In this document: in pieces, positions 8,859-15,317 of the stretch | Numbering within the stretch: the first letter of the stretch is position 1 | How the letters are laid out: each line of letters starts with the position of its first letter | Assembly (NCBI RefSeq): GCF_004214815.1 | Contig: NZ_CP035926.1 | Location: forward strand, 1,240,001 to 1,304,000 | Direction of reading: 5' to 3' | From: Aliarcobacter thereius LMG 24486 | GTDB lineage: Bacteria; Campylobacterota; Campylobacteria; Campylobacterales; Arcobacteraceae | DNA length: 64,000 bases | The notes under the pieces: generated by a model | Database searches by the model: none | Told to the model about the DNA's origin: nothing | What the model saw: only the letters and a program-made list of their open reading frames with translations | Translations under genes and position numbers: made by a program

Positions 8859-8872
8859 TAGGACGACCTATC
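8857..8872 (+). repeat. attL: orphan half of the guanidine-II hairpin
   Basis: The sequence reads GCTAGG-ACGA-CCTATC: the ACGA loop and inner pairs of a mini-ykkC hairpin, but the outer pair is broken on the 3' side. No second ACGR hairpin and no transporter gene follow. The intact partner is at 15255-15270 (GTTAGG-ACGA-CCTAGC). The left arm here with the right arm there gives a perfect GCTAGG/CCTAGC stem, which indicates strand exchange in the core. Confidence 0.8.
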
Positions 8873-8930
8873 CTATTAAATAAGTAGCTTAAAGCCCTAC
8901 CCTATGGGATTGTAGCAGTTTTATAGATTA

Positions 8931-8963
8931 CCTTTACCCATAAGCTTACCCATAAGCAAAATT
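8931..8963 (+). repeat. left arm-type integrase sites
   Basis: Two TTACCCATAA motifs (8934-8943 and 8946-8955) are spaced by 12 bases, about one helical turn, within a 33-base block repeated at 15117-15149 with two mismatches. Position near the end and matching pairs at both ends fit binding sites of the integrase N-terminal domain. Confidence 0.6.
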
Positions 8964-8989
8964 ATATAAATCACTTTAGAATTTATCAT

Positions 8990-9400
8990 CTAACCTTAAA
9001 CCACTTTTTACACTTTTTATATGTGAATAACTAACAAAATATTAGAAATGGTATCAAAAAGAGCCTTTTTTATATGTGAATAACTATTCAATTTTAACAA
9101 AGCCCCATTTGTAGGGATTTTAAAGTTTTGAAAAGAATAGTTTTCAATACTAAATATAATATTTTAATCTATTTCAGCATTTTTTATATTTTCTAACCTT
9201 AAACCAATAAAATATAAATTATCTCTTTGATTAAAGTTTGGTTTGTCTAAATAGACAAAGTCATCATAAATCTATAATAAGAGTTTTATAATATTATCAA
9301 GTTTTATTTTTAATCATATTATAAAATATTAATTGATTATGAAAAATTTGTATCCATTAACAAAATTGTTAATCGTTAATAAATCATAACCTTAAACAAA
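8990..9400. other. gene-free, repeat-rich origin-like region
   Basis: No credible gene lies between the left end and 9451. The stretch holds two 20-base identical direct repeats (9014-9033 and 9067-9086), each containing TGTGAATAA, the complement of a DnaA box TTATNCACA. It also has two copies of CTAACCTTAAACCA (8990-9003, 9193-9206), a palindrome TTTGTCTA/TAGACAAA (9242-9259) and another ATTAACAA/TTGTTAAT (9356-9373). The latter lie in very AT-rich DNA. Iteron-like repeats, DnaA boxes and an AT-rich zone are what a replication origin needs; a regulatory region is the alternative. Confidence 0.4.
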
Positions 9401-9450
9401 CAATTAATTAAAATAATCTCTTTTTGGTTAAATCTTAGTTTGAAGTAGTT

Positions 9451-9753
9451 TTATATTTTTCTTTTAATTCCAACTTTTTTATAAAAGCTATTAATTTCTT
9501 TTTTCGTATATTCCAACTCTTGAAGATTATCACTCATTAAAGCTTTTGATATTTTTATTGCTTCACTAAGTAGGATATTTTTTATATCTTCACTTACTGT
9601 TATTTCGTTTCTATGTATCAAGGTATTTTGTAGCAAGATTGTAGAACTGTAACTTATAAGATAGATTTCACTTAATAGTTTTGCTGTTTGTTTTGTTTGT
9701 ATCGTATCAAGTGGCTTAATGCTCTTTAGCCGTTCCAACTGTTTAAGCTTCAT
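9451..9753 (-). CDS. small element protein of unknown function (100 aa)
   Basis: I do not recognise this family. It is mainly helical and basic, with no membrane segment. Its N-terminus LKSIKPLDTIQTKQTAKLL resembles a segment in the 103-aa protein encoded at 10152-10463 (LKEIKPLDKVATNNTLQQA), so the two may be distant paralogues. It overlaps the upstream HTH gene by 11 bases and is the last gene of a minus-strand operon in the integrative element. A role in replication, copy control or interference with a helper is possible but cannot be chosen from sequence. Confidence 0.6.
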   Translation of the reverse strand: MKLKQLERLKSIKPLDTIQTKQTAKLLSEIYLISYSSTILLQNTLIHRNEITVSEDIKNILLSEAIKISKALMSDNLQELEYTKKEINSFYKKVGIKRKI

Positions 9754-10162
9754 TTAGTGTTAGTTCCAAATTTTCAACCATTCCAAACTCATTTTTATTT
9801 GTAATATAAGCTTTTGTTTTAAATCTTTTTTCTATACTCTCTATTTGTGAATAGGTATGCTGTTGCAACTGTATCAAATCTTTTAATGGAGTTTCTAACA
9901 AATCAGCTTCAAGGATTGCATTATCTATCTTATCAAGTTGTTGTAATAGAGTTTCATATCTTTTTGCAACTGTATTTGAATATTGCTTTTTAATTTCTAC
10001 CATTGCTAAAAACTGCAGCTCTTTAATATCATCTTCAAATAGTTTTGACCACTGTATCAAAGTTACTTTAGATACTTTTAGCTCTTTTGCTATTTTATCG
10101 AATGATATTCCATCACTTCTTAATAATATAAACTTTGTTTGTGTTGGGGTTTTATTTTCCAT
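9743..10162 (-). CDS. helix-turn-helix protein, terminase-small-like (139 aa)
   Basis: The N-terminal 45 residues form a helix-turn-helix of the type found in phage terminase small subunits and transposase regulators (ISFDKIAKELKVSKVTLIQWS). It is followed by a long alpha-helical region with heptad-like spacing (about residues 50-120). This layout would suit a DNA-recognition and oligomerisation role. In phage satellites a small terminase subunit redirects packaging, but nothing else here proves that. It overlaps both neighbours by 11 bases, so the three genes are translationally linked. Confidence 0.6.
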   Translation of the reverse strand: MENKTPTQTKFILLRSDGISFDKIAKELKVSKVTLIQWSKLFEDDIKELQFLAMVEIKKQYSNTVAKRYETLLQQLDKIDNAILEADLLETPLKDLIQLQQHTYSQIESIEKRFKTKAYITNKNEFGMVENLELTLNEA

Positions 10163-10463
10163 TCTTTACCTCTTCCAAAATATCATCATAATATTTATTT
10201 AGTGTAACAAATGCAATTCCAGTTGCTTTATTTACTTTGTACTTATTAGGGCTTATATCCTTGCTTAAAAGCTCTTTGATAGTTTCCCTAATTAATTGCT
10301 TAACTTTTTGTGTTTTTATCTCTCTTGCTTGTTGCAGTGTGTTATTTGTTGCAACTTTATCAAGTGGCTTGATTTCTTTTAATTCATTATAAATGGATTT
10401 ACTTCTATTTTCCATCAAATCAACCAGTTTATAAAATAAATCATCTCTTATCTCTATAATCAT
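10152..10463 (-). CDS. small element protein of unknown function (103 aa)
   Basis: No family recognised. The protein is highly charged and helical. Residues about 25-50 (NELKEIKPLDKVATNNTLQQ) match the start of the 100-aa protein at 9451-9753. The C-terminal part, with NKYKVNKATGIAFVTLNKYYDD, looks like a small DNA-binding fold and could be a helix-turn-helix. Its ATG at 10463 lies directly after the stop of a 22-residue membrane peptide gene (TAA followed by ATG), which suggests coupling. Confidence 0.55.
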   Translation of the reverse strand: MIIEIRDDLFYKLVDLMENRSKSIYNELKEIKPLDKVATNNTLQQAREIKTQKVKQLIRETIKELLSKDISPNKYKVNKATGIAFVTLNKYYDDILEEVKNGK

Positions 10464-10532
10464 TTAGTAACCTTTTGCTATTAAAAGTAAATCTATTGCA
10501 AACAAACCAATAAAAAATATAAGTAGCTCCAT
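10464..10532 (-). CDS. 22-residue single-helix membrane peptide
   Basis: A very short reading frame starts at ATG 10532 with a strong site (TAGGAG) eight bases upstream, and stops directly before the start of the 103-aa gene. The product begins MELLIFFIGLFA and is one hydrophobic helix ending in a basic KGY tail, like small phage or toxin-type membrane peptides. The good RBS and its place at the head of the operon support it. It could also be a leader peptide that only couples translation. Confidence 0.4.
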   Translation of the reverse strand: MELLIFFIGLFAIDLLLIAKGY

Positions 10533-10676
10533 CTTCTTAGCTCCTATGCTGTAATTTAGTAGTATTATACTATAAAATAGCTAAGTTATACTAATATCTT
10601 ATTTATTGTTTAATGCTCTATAAACGATTTCTAATAAATAATTATAAAATAATTATATTTATTTAAAAGGTTAATT
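10533..10676. promoter_or_regulatory. divergent promoter region within the element
   Basis: This AT-rich gap separates the minus-strand operon from the divergent gene at 10677. It contains the inverted repeat TAGTAT/ATACTA near 10558-10571 and the repeated TTATACTA, both overlapping likely -10 sequences. These are probably binding sites for an element regulator. Confidence 0.35.
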
Positions 10677-11018
10677 TTGCAAGATGAGAAGTATTATATA
10701 AATTTAATCAAAGAGCATTATTCTAACGATTATAATTTTTTAAAAAAAAAGTATAAAAAGAGTTTCAAAGAGATTTATAGTATATTAGAAAATCAAGAAA
10801 AAACTATTTTAAAGCTACAAAATATCGTTTTAGAGTATCAAGATACAAACAAAGAAGATATTTTAATATCTATTTTTGGTAAAAATAAAAACCTCTATAA
10901 AAGCTTTATTACAAATCTATTTAAGGTTGATACATCAAAGCCAGTTAATATCGTACTTTATAATTCAGCAGTTGAATTTTTAAATAAGATTGAGAATAAC
11001 CAGCACTCTGTTATATAA
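10677..11018 (+). CDS. unknown protein, only plus-strand gene of the element (113 aa)
   Basis: No family recognised. It starts at TTG 10677 with AAAAGG seven bases upstream. The product is Lys-rich and predicted helical, with a possible coiled coil around residues 25-55 (SFKEIYSILENQEKTILKLQ). It has no signal peptide or membrane segment. Transcribed divergently from the 22-aa/103-aa/139-aa/100-aa operon, it could be the regulator of the intervening region or a cargo gene, but a clear DNA-binding motif is not visible. Confidence 0.5.
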   Translation: MQDEKYYINLIKEHYSNDYNFLKKKYKKSFKEIYSILENQEKTILKLQNIVLEYQDTNKEDILISIFGKNKNLYKSFITNLFKVDTSKPVNIVLYNSAVEFLNKIENNQHSVI

Positions 11019-11319
11019 ATCTCTTTTTGACTGTTTCCTTTTATCTTCAAAGGCTCTATTTATAAGGTTTTTAGTGTTGATTTTTTAATGTGAATTATTT
11101 TATTATACAAATTGTATAAGTTATCTTATCGAACTTCTTAAGCTGTTCGGGTGTGATTTTATATAAATACAAAAACATAGTTTAAATGCCTTAGAAATGA
11201 TTTTAAAGTATATTTGATAAATGTATTGATTAAAATGAGTTTGTAGCTTTTAGGTATGTTATTGTTTGATTATGATGAGGTTATAAGAAGATATTAACTC
11301 CCTACCTCATCAATATTTA
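11019..11319. other. gene-free stretch with a palindrome and a hairpin
   Basis: No convincing gene is seen. The palindrome TTATACAA-A-TTGTATAA (11103-11119) is followed by CGAAC/GTTCG arms around a ten-base loop near 11130-11149. These could be an operator and a terminator of the plus-strand gene ending at 11018. The rest is simple AT-rich sequence. Confidence 0.4.
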
Positions 11320-11469
11320 CTATTTTAAATCTTTGATAGTTTCATAACCAAACCTTGCTATAAAATTATCATAGCTTAGTATCTTGCTTTTTCCATCTTC
11401 CATAAACTCTATAAATGCAATAGCACCATCTGTTGATTTAAGTAGTAATTTGATTTTTAAATCTTCCAT
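11320..11469 (-). CDS. small protein of 49 aa
   Basis: Short frame starting at ATG 11469, with AAAGG eight bases upstream and only ten bases after the stop of the 48-aa gene. The product starts MEDLKIKLLLKSTDGA and looks like a small compact beta-alpha fold (strands LKIKLLL and AIAFIEF). No family recognised. It belongs to the operon led by the possible Rep gene. Regular codon use and the RBS support coding. Confidence 0.5.
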   Translation of the reverse strand: MEDLKIKLLLKSTDGAIAFIEFMEDGKSKILSYDNFIARFGYETIKDLK

Positions 11470-11479
11470 CTTTTAGCCT

Positions 11480-11626
11480 TTATATTTTTATAACTAAGTT
11501 ATATTTTTTCTTAGTAATTTTGCAAGTAACTCCAACCGTTACAATAGCACCCGTTAAACTCTTATCTTTTGATAAGTACTCTTTTATTTTTGCTTTGTAT
11601 TCTTTTAATTTTGTTTTATCTTCCAT
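11480..11626 (-). CDS. small basic protein of 48 aa
   Basis: Starts at ATG 11626, four bases after the stop of the possible Rep gene. Its RBS (AAAGGG) lies in the last codons of that gene, which implies translational coupling. The product starts MEDKTKLKEYKAKIKEYL: a lysine-rich helix followed by two strands (TGAIVTVGVTCKI). The initial MED and size resemble the 49-aa neighbour. Function unknown. Confidence 0.5.
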   Translation of the reverse strand: MEDKTKLKEYKAKIKEYLSKDKSLTGAIVTVGVTCKITKKKYNLVIKI

Positions 11627-11629
11627 AAT

Positions 11630-12334
11630 TTACCCTTTGAAATGTAATTTTAATTTATCTAAATTTTGCACTAAGTAGCTACCATTAGCAAGATTAATAA
11701 TCTCTATAAACTCGCTTATAGGTAAAGCTAAACAATTAAAGTTAGGTATTGAGATAGTGGCTTCAATTCTCCATAATGTACCATTCAAGCTATTCTTTAA
11801 AGCCTTATTGTATATGCAAATTCTATCCATTGATAAAATGTTTGTATCGTTAATATAAAAGGTATTCCCTTGCTTTTTATAATCTGTTAGATAATAGAAT
11901 TGCTTTAAAGTTGCAATATCTGGAATGGATTTCATATCGAAGCAAACATCAAGATTTAAAAGGTTTCTACCTCTTTTTACTGATGATTGCATAATAGATA
12001 AAATGCTGTTTACTATTTCAACGGGTGGTGGTGCTTTGTGATGTTGATGTAAACCATAAACCACCAAAGTAGATAAATCGTAGTTTTTCTTTTTACTATT
12101 GAAGTAATAAATATTATGGTTCTCTAACTGATGGACTGTTGTAAGCTCTTTAAGTTCATATCTTCTTTTTAACTTTAAAAATAATTGATGATTAGGTCTT
12201 ATTTTGCTCCATCTTCCTAAAGAGTCAAGTTTACTTTTTTTGCTACTTTTTAAAAAATCTATTCTTATGGTATCTATTTCAAAACCAAAATCAAATTGCT
12301 TTAAATAATTTTTTAGCTCTGATAAAATGCTCAA
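11630..12334 (-). CDS. possible replication initiator (Rep) of the element (234 aa)
   Basis: I do not recognise it with certainty. The C-terminal half has the order CIYNKALK ... LWRIEATI, which resembles the Y-x-K / R-x-E motifs of rolling-circle initiators of the Rep_trans and phage RstA type. A His-rich segment (GLHQHHKAPPP) lies in the middle. A replication role fits the presence of an origin-like region and of AlpA and integrase genes in the same element. Two tiny genes follow in the same operon. The 214 bases ahead of it contain an unusual GC-rich block (12425-12446). Confidence 0.4.
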   Translation of the reverse strand: MSILSELKNYLKQFDFGFEIDTIRIDFLKSSKKSKLDSLGRWSKIRPNHQLFLKLKRRYELKELTTVHQLENHNIYYFNSKKKNYDLSTLVVYGLHQHHKAPPPVEIVNSILSIMQSSVKRGRNLLNLDVCFDMKSIPDIATLKQFYYLTDYKKQGNTFYINDTNILSMDRICIYNKALKNSLNGTLWRIEATISIPNFNCLALPISEFIEIINLANGSYLVQNLDKLKLHFKG

Positions 12335-12548
12335 ATTTTTATCCTCGTTTTTGTTAGTTTTTGTAATACTTTTTAGCTATGCATTAAGGGTTATAAAACT
12401 TAAGCTATAAAATCTATACTTAAACCAGCCCCGCCCCCGTAAGGCTTAGAGCTTAGTTTATGGTATTTATTTTCCTTTAGCTATTAGACTACCTTGATAT
12501 TTATAATATCGTGGAAATTTTACAACCTTAAATCACTAAAAAAGTAAC
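12335..12548. other. intergenic region with a GC-rich block upstream of the possible Rep gene
   Basis: No gene seen. In otherwise AT-rich DNA, 12425-12446 is almost purely G/C on both sides of a short CGTAAGG, and AGCC/GGCT arms could form a hairpin. A GC-rich structured patch beside a Rep gene is reminiscent of a rolling-circle origin, but a transcription terminator for the operon ending at 12549 is equally possible. Confidence 0.35.
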
Positions 12549-12824
12549 TTAATTTTTTCTATTTCTATTCCTATTGCAATAAGCTAAATAATCTAAATAA
12601 TCTTTAGCTTTTTTAATATTCTCTTCACTTTTTACCAAAAATCTTTTTAAGTGCTTTTGGCTATTTTGTTTATTTTGGACTGGCATTTCTACCAACTCAA
12701 TACCTCTTTTTTTAATCTTGTTAAAATATTGATTAGTGTTAGAATAATGTTTATCTGTTGCCGTTAATTGCTTACCATCTAACAAATCAATTAAGATATT
12801 CATTGTATAAGATTTGAATTGCAT
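12549..12824 (-). CDS. small basic protein of unknown function (91 aa)
   Basis: Unrecognised. The middle part (TDKHYSNTNQYFNKIKKRGIEL) resembles a winged-helix DNA-binding unit, and the C-terminus is a lysine/asparagine/arginine-rich tail. Its ATG overlaps the stop codon of the 80-aa gene by one base. It is the third gene of an operon starting with the AlpA-like gene, so an auxiliary role in excision, replication or control of the element is likely. Confidence 0.55.
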   Translation of the reverse strand: MQFKSYTMNILIDLLDGKQLTATDKHYSNTNQYFNKIKKRGIELVEMPVQNKQNSQKHLKRFLVKSEENIKKAKDYLDYLAYCNRNRNRKN

Positions 12825-13066
12825 TAAACACCGCCTTTTTTAATAAACTTTTTAAGTGCTTTTTGTTGTAAGAGATAAAGTTCTGTTTGAATAAAATTTA
12901 ATATTTCAATAAAGTTTTTATCTTTTGGATTTTCTCTATTTTCAATATTTTCTATTGTTGCAAGTAGTTCAATTTGAAACTCTTTTATCTCTTCCAATTT
13001 CTCTTTATAGTTAGTTCTTAAAGAGTCATATCTTTGTAGTAAGTGGCTAATATAAAACATTCTCAT
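12824..13066 (-). CDS. small coiled-coil protein of unknown function (80 aa)
   Basis: The whole protein is predicted helical, with heptad repeats between about residues 15 and 70 (YKEKLEEIKEFQIELLATIE). No signal peptide or membrane segment. The first codon lies one base after the stop of the AlpA-like gene and the stop overlaps the next start. The three genes are therefore surely one transcript. No family recognised. Confidence 0.55.
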   Translation of the reverse strand: MRMFYISHLLQRYDSLRTNYKEKLEEIKEFQIELLATIENIENRENPKDKNFIEILNFIQTELYLLQQKALKKFIKKGGV

Positions 13067-13067
13067 A

Positions 13068-13259
13068 TTAAGCCCCTAACAAAGCTTTTTCAACTTCTAC
13101 AACATCAAAAACAGTTACTCTATCACTTATCTTTTTTGCAGTGATTTTCCCTTGCTTAGCATAAGCCCAAACAGTACTAAGTCCTATTCCTAAATGCAGT
13201 GCTAATTGCTTAGCTCTCATATACTTAGCAGTTTTGTATTCTAAATTTTCTTTTTCCAT
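13068..13259 (-). CDS. AlpA-like helix-turn-helix / excisionase protein
   Basis: A 63-aa protein of the MerR-like AlpA/excisionase type: YMRAKQLALHLGIGLSTVWAYAKQGKI is a typical helix-turn-helix with the following wing (TAKKISDRVTVFDVVEVEKAL). Such proteins activate integrase genes or bend DNA for excision in small integrative elements and satellites. The gene heads a three-gene operon and is separated from the integrase gene by a 508-base region full of inverted repeats, its likely binding region. Confidence 0.75.
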   Translation of the reverse strand: MEKENLEYKTAKYMRAKQLALHLGIGLSTVWAYAKQGKITAKKISDRVTVFDVVEVEKALLGA

Positions 13260-13767
13260 CTTTTTACCTTTTGTAAATAAAGAGATATAAAAATCTCTAA
13301 GGGATTGAATAAAAGATTAAAATGTATCTTTGAGTAACAAAAATATAAATATTATAAAAGCATTTGTTTTATTCATTATATTTTTATTTTTCTTTTAGTA
13401 TAGTAGATTGTTTAAATGACTACTACCATTTAAAAGATTGATACAATTTCAACTTTTAAAAACAATTCTAAGATTTTCTACTTACTACCAATAAGTAGAG
13501 TTTCTTAGATTTTATCTGTATCAATTAGATACATAAATCAAATCATACTGATATAAAGCAAAACTTTATATTTAAATCCAGCATTTTGAGTAATAATTCA
13601 CTTGATAAACTATTTGTGTGAAGTCTTAGAAGATAGATAATATCGTTATTTTGTGACTGTAAAACCCATCATTTTAAACAAACCAACAAAATTCAAGGTT
13701 CACCCATTTTAGCTTTTTAGGTTTGTAAAGTTTGGTTCTAAACTCTTTAAAATGTTAAAGTTTGGTT
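13260..13767. other. gene-free control region of the element
   Basis: No gene is seen in these 508 bases between the integrase and AlpA-like genes. They contain the nested inverted repeats listed at 13411-13533. They also contain a 16-base direct repeat TAAAGTTTGGTTCTAA (13726-13741 and 13756-13771) that runs into the integrase stop region; a related TTAAAGTTTGGTT is at 9231-9243. Confidence 0.5.
13411..13533. repeat. cluster of nested inverted repeats
   Basis: TTTAAATG/CATTTAAA (13411-13418, 13427-13434) forms one stem. A three-tier structure follows: ATTGATACA/TGTATCAAT (13437-13445, 13517-13525), CTAAGA/TCTTAG (13468-13473, 13503-13508) and CTACTTA/TAAGTAG with a seven-base loop (13480s-13490s). 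TGTATC (13517-13522) can instead pair with GATACA (13528-13533). So many perfect arms in 120 bases suggest an origin, a structured RNA or multiple protein sites. Confidence 0.5.
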
Positions 13768-15018
13768 CTAATATTTTTCTAACAAACCAACTATAAAAGC
13801 ACTCCAAAAATCCATCAAAGGTTTTAAATGATTTGTATAATCTGATTTGTTAGTATATGCTTTGATTGTATCTTCTCCAGTGTGATGATCCAGTGCATAC
13901 TCTTTAACTTCAAAGCTAAATTTATTTTCAATATCTAAGGTATTTATCCAACTTCTAAAAGTACCTCTAAAACCGTGAAGTCTGATTTTTTTACCTATTT
14001 TTTCATCATTAAAACCCATCTTTATAAGTGCATTATTTAAAACTTGATAGTCAATATTTTCCCTAATATTAGTAAGCTTTGAAAATACCCATTCACTCTT
14101 TAGGAAGTATTCTTTTTGATTTTCTAATATCTTTATAACCTCATCACTCAAAGGCATTTTAAAATCTGGATAGTTACTATTTTTAGCCTTCATTTCAGCC
14201 CGTGGAATAGTTAGAATTTTATTCTCAAAATCAATATAATCCCATCTTAACTTACTTAAATTTTCAGCCCTTAAAGGAATATGTAAAACCAGCTTTAAAG
14301 CATTTCTTACTGTAAGATTTTTATCATATGAATAAATACTATTTACCAACTCTTTAAAATACTCTTCATTTGTGATTTGAGGGTGGTTTTTGGCTCTTTG
14401 TGGTTTATTCTCTAATATGTGATATTTATCTACATTCGATAAAACATTGCTTTTTAAATAGTTGTGAGATATTGCATAGCTTAAAATATTTTGTAAGTAG
14501 TTAAATAGTTTTTTTGCAGTTGATGGGGCTTCCTTGCTTTTTGCATTTAAAACCTTTTTAATATCATCTATTGTTACATCATTTATATTTTTATCAATAC
14601 CTAAAGGCAAAATAACATCTTTATAAATTCTTTGTTTTTTCCATTCAAATTGATTTAAACCGCTGTTTGATTTTTGGTTCTCTAACCATTCATTAAAAAC
14701 ATTTTGAAGATTACTATTATCTTCTATTACTTGCTTTTTATTAAGCTCTCTTAAATGATGGATAGGATTGATTTTATCATCTATTAATTTTCGATATTCA
14801 GCTCTTTTTTTTCTTGCTTCACTTAAACTTACAGATGGATAATTTTTAAAAGTAGTTTCAAATCTCTTGCTATTTAGCATAAATCTAAAAACCCATATTT
14901 TATAATTGTTTGGAGTTACTAAAAGATATAAACCATCTCCATCATTTAGATAATATTTCTTATCTTTTGGTTTATTTGCCTTTATGGTTTTATCTGTTAA
15001 AATATTAAGTTTTTTCAT
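13768..15018 (-). CDS. tyrosine recombinase, integrase of the riboswitch-targeting element
   Basis: A 416-aa P4-type integrase. The N-terminal arm-binding domain (DUF4102-like; YLNDGDGLYLLVTP ... VSLSEARKKRAEYR) is followed by a core-binding domain and the catalytic domain. The catalytic domain has Arg in HIPLRAENLSKLRW, the box HGFRGTFRSW, His in ALDHHTGEDT and the nucleophile Tyr in TIKAYTN. All catalytic residues are present, so it should be active. The gene lies close to the right end, reads inward, and its presumed arm sites are at both ends of the element. Its target appears to be a riboswitch hairpin instead of a tRNA gene. Confidence 0.92.
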   Translation of the reverse strand: MKKLNILTDKTIKANKPKDKKYYLNDGDGLYLLVTPNNYKIWVFRFMLNSKRFETTFKNYPSVSLSEARKKRAEYRKLIDDKINPIHHLRELNKKQVIEDNSNLQNVFNEWLENQKSNSGLNQFEWKKQRIYKDVILPLGIDKNINDVTIDDIKKVLNAKSKEAPSTAKKLFNYLQNILSYAISHNYLKSNVLSNVDKYHILENKPQRAKNHPQITNEEYFKELVNSIYSYDKNLTVRNALKLVLHIPLRAENLSKLRWDYIDFENKILTIPRAEMKAKNSNYPDFKMPLSDEVIKILENQKEYFLKSEWVFSKLTNIRENIDYQVLNNALIKMGFNDEKIGKKIRLHGFRGTFRSWINTLDIENKFSFEVKEYALDHHTGEDTIKAYTNKSDYTNHLKPLMDFWSAFIVGLLEKY

Positions 15019-15069
15019 AGTTCTTTAAACCTTTGTAAGTGTTATTTGATGGGGGCTTTAATGTTCTAC

Positions 15070-15149
15070 TTATGGGTATAAAATTTAAAATGCTTGATTT
15101 TTAGTGTTTTTTTATACCTTTACCCATAACTTTACCCATAAGCAAAATT
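15070..15149 (+). repeat. right arm-type integrase sites
   Basis: Contains TTACCCATAA at 15120-15129 and 15132-15141 with the same 12-base spacing as at the left end, and an inverted TTATGGGTA at 15070-15078. The 33-base block 15117-15149 repeats 8931-8963 in direct orientation. It lies in the upstream region of the integrase gene, so binding could also repress that promoter. Confidence 0.6.
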
Positions 15150-15254
15150 GTAACTTATAGTAATACATATTAGATTATGTTGCACTTAATAGCTCTTGAA
15201 ATATCGATTTTATGGGGCTTTGTAGATTATGTAAGATTGTATGAAATTATAAAA

Positions 15255-15295
15255 GTTAGGACGACCTAGCCTCTTTACTTACAGAGGACGACCTC
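15255..15295 (+). ncRNA. guanidine-II (mini-ykkC) riboswitch, regenerated at attR
   Basis: Two short hairpins with ACGA loops: P1 GTTAGG-ACGA-CCTAGC (15255-15270) and P2 GAGG-ACGA-CCTC (15284-15295), joined by a 13-base linker. Eleven bases later is the RBS AAAGGA (15306-15311) and then the gdx start at 15318. ACGR tetraloop pairs are the hallmark of this class, which binds guanidinium across both loops and usually frees the ribosome binding site. The P1 left arm comes from the integrated element (one G-U wobble pair), so the class consensus is preserved after insertion. Confidence 0.88.
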
Positions 15296-15317
15296 AAATC
15301 AATTTAAAGGATTTATT

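Larger units (their letters stand above)
8859..15268. mobile_element. 6.4-kb integrative element inserted in a guanidine-II riboswitch
   Basis: The element lies between two direct copies of the 12-base core TAGGACGACCTA (8859-8870 and 15257-15268). Extended, the repeats match 21 of 24 bases. Inside each end is a 33-base direct repeat (8931-8963 and 15117-15149, two mismatches) carrying paired TTACCCATAA sites, typical integrase arm sites. Gene content is that of a small autonomous or satellite-like element: tyrosine integrase next to the right end, AlpA-like protein, possible Rep protein, an HTH protein and many small proteins, nearly all on the minus strand. No capsid, tail, secretion or conjugation gene is present, so it is probably mobilised by integrase alone or by a helper. 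Confidence 0.8.

Noticed and set aside
8857-8870. A second, independent guanidine riboswitch serving a gene in the element or the EamA gene
   Set aside because: Only one ACGA hairpin is present, no plus-strand gene follows for 1.8 kb, and the EamA gene is on the opposite strand.
8990-9400. CRISPR array
   Set aside because: Repeats are only two copies each, with unequal spacing, and no cas genes occur in the window.
11630-12334. Evidence for an inovirus (filamentous phage) because of the RstA-like Rep pattern
   Set aside because: No Zot-like ATPase, coat or adsorption genes; the 22-aa membrane peptide alone is too little.
8857-15295. Reading the element as a prophage
   Set aside because: No capsid, portal, large terminase, tail or lysis genes; size and content fit a small integrative element or satellite.
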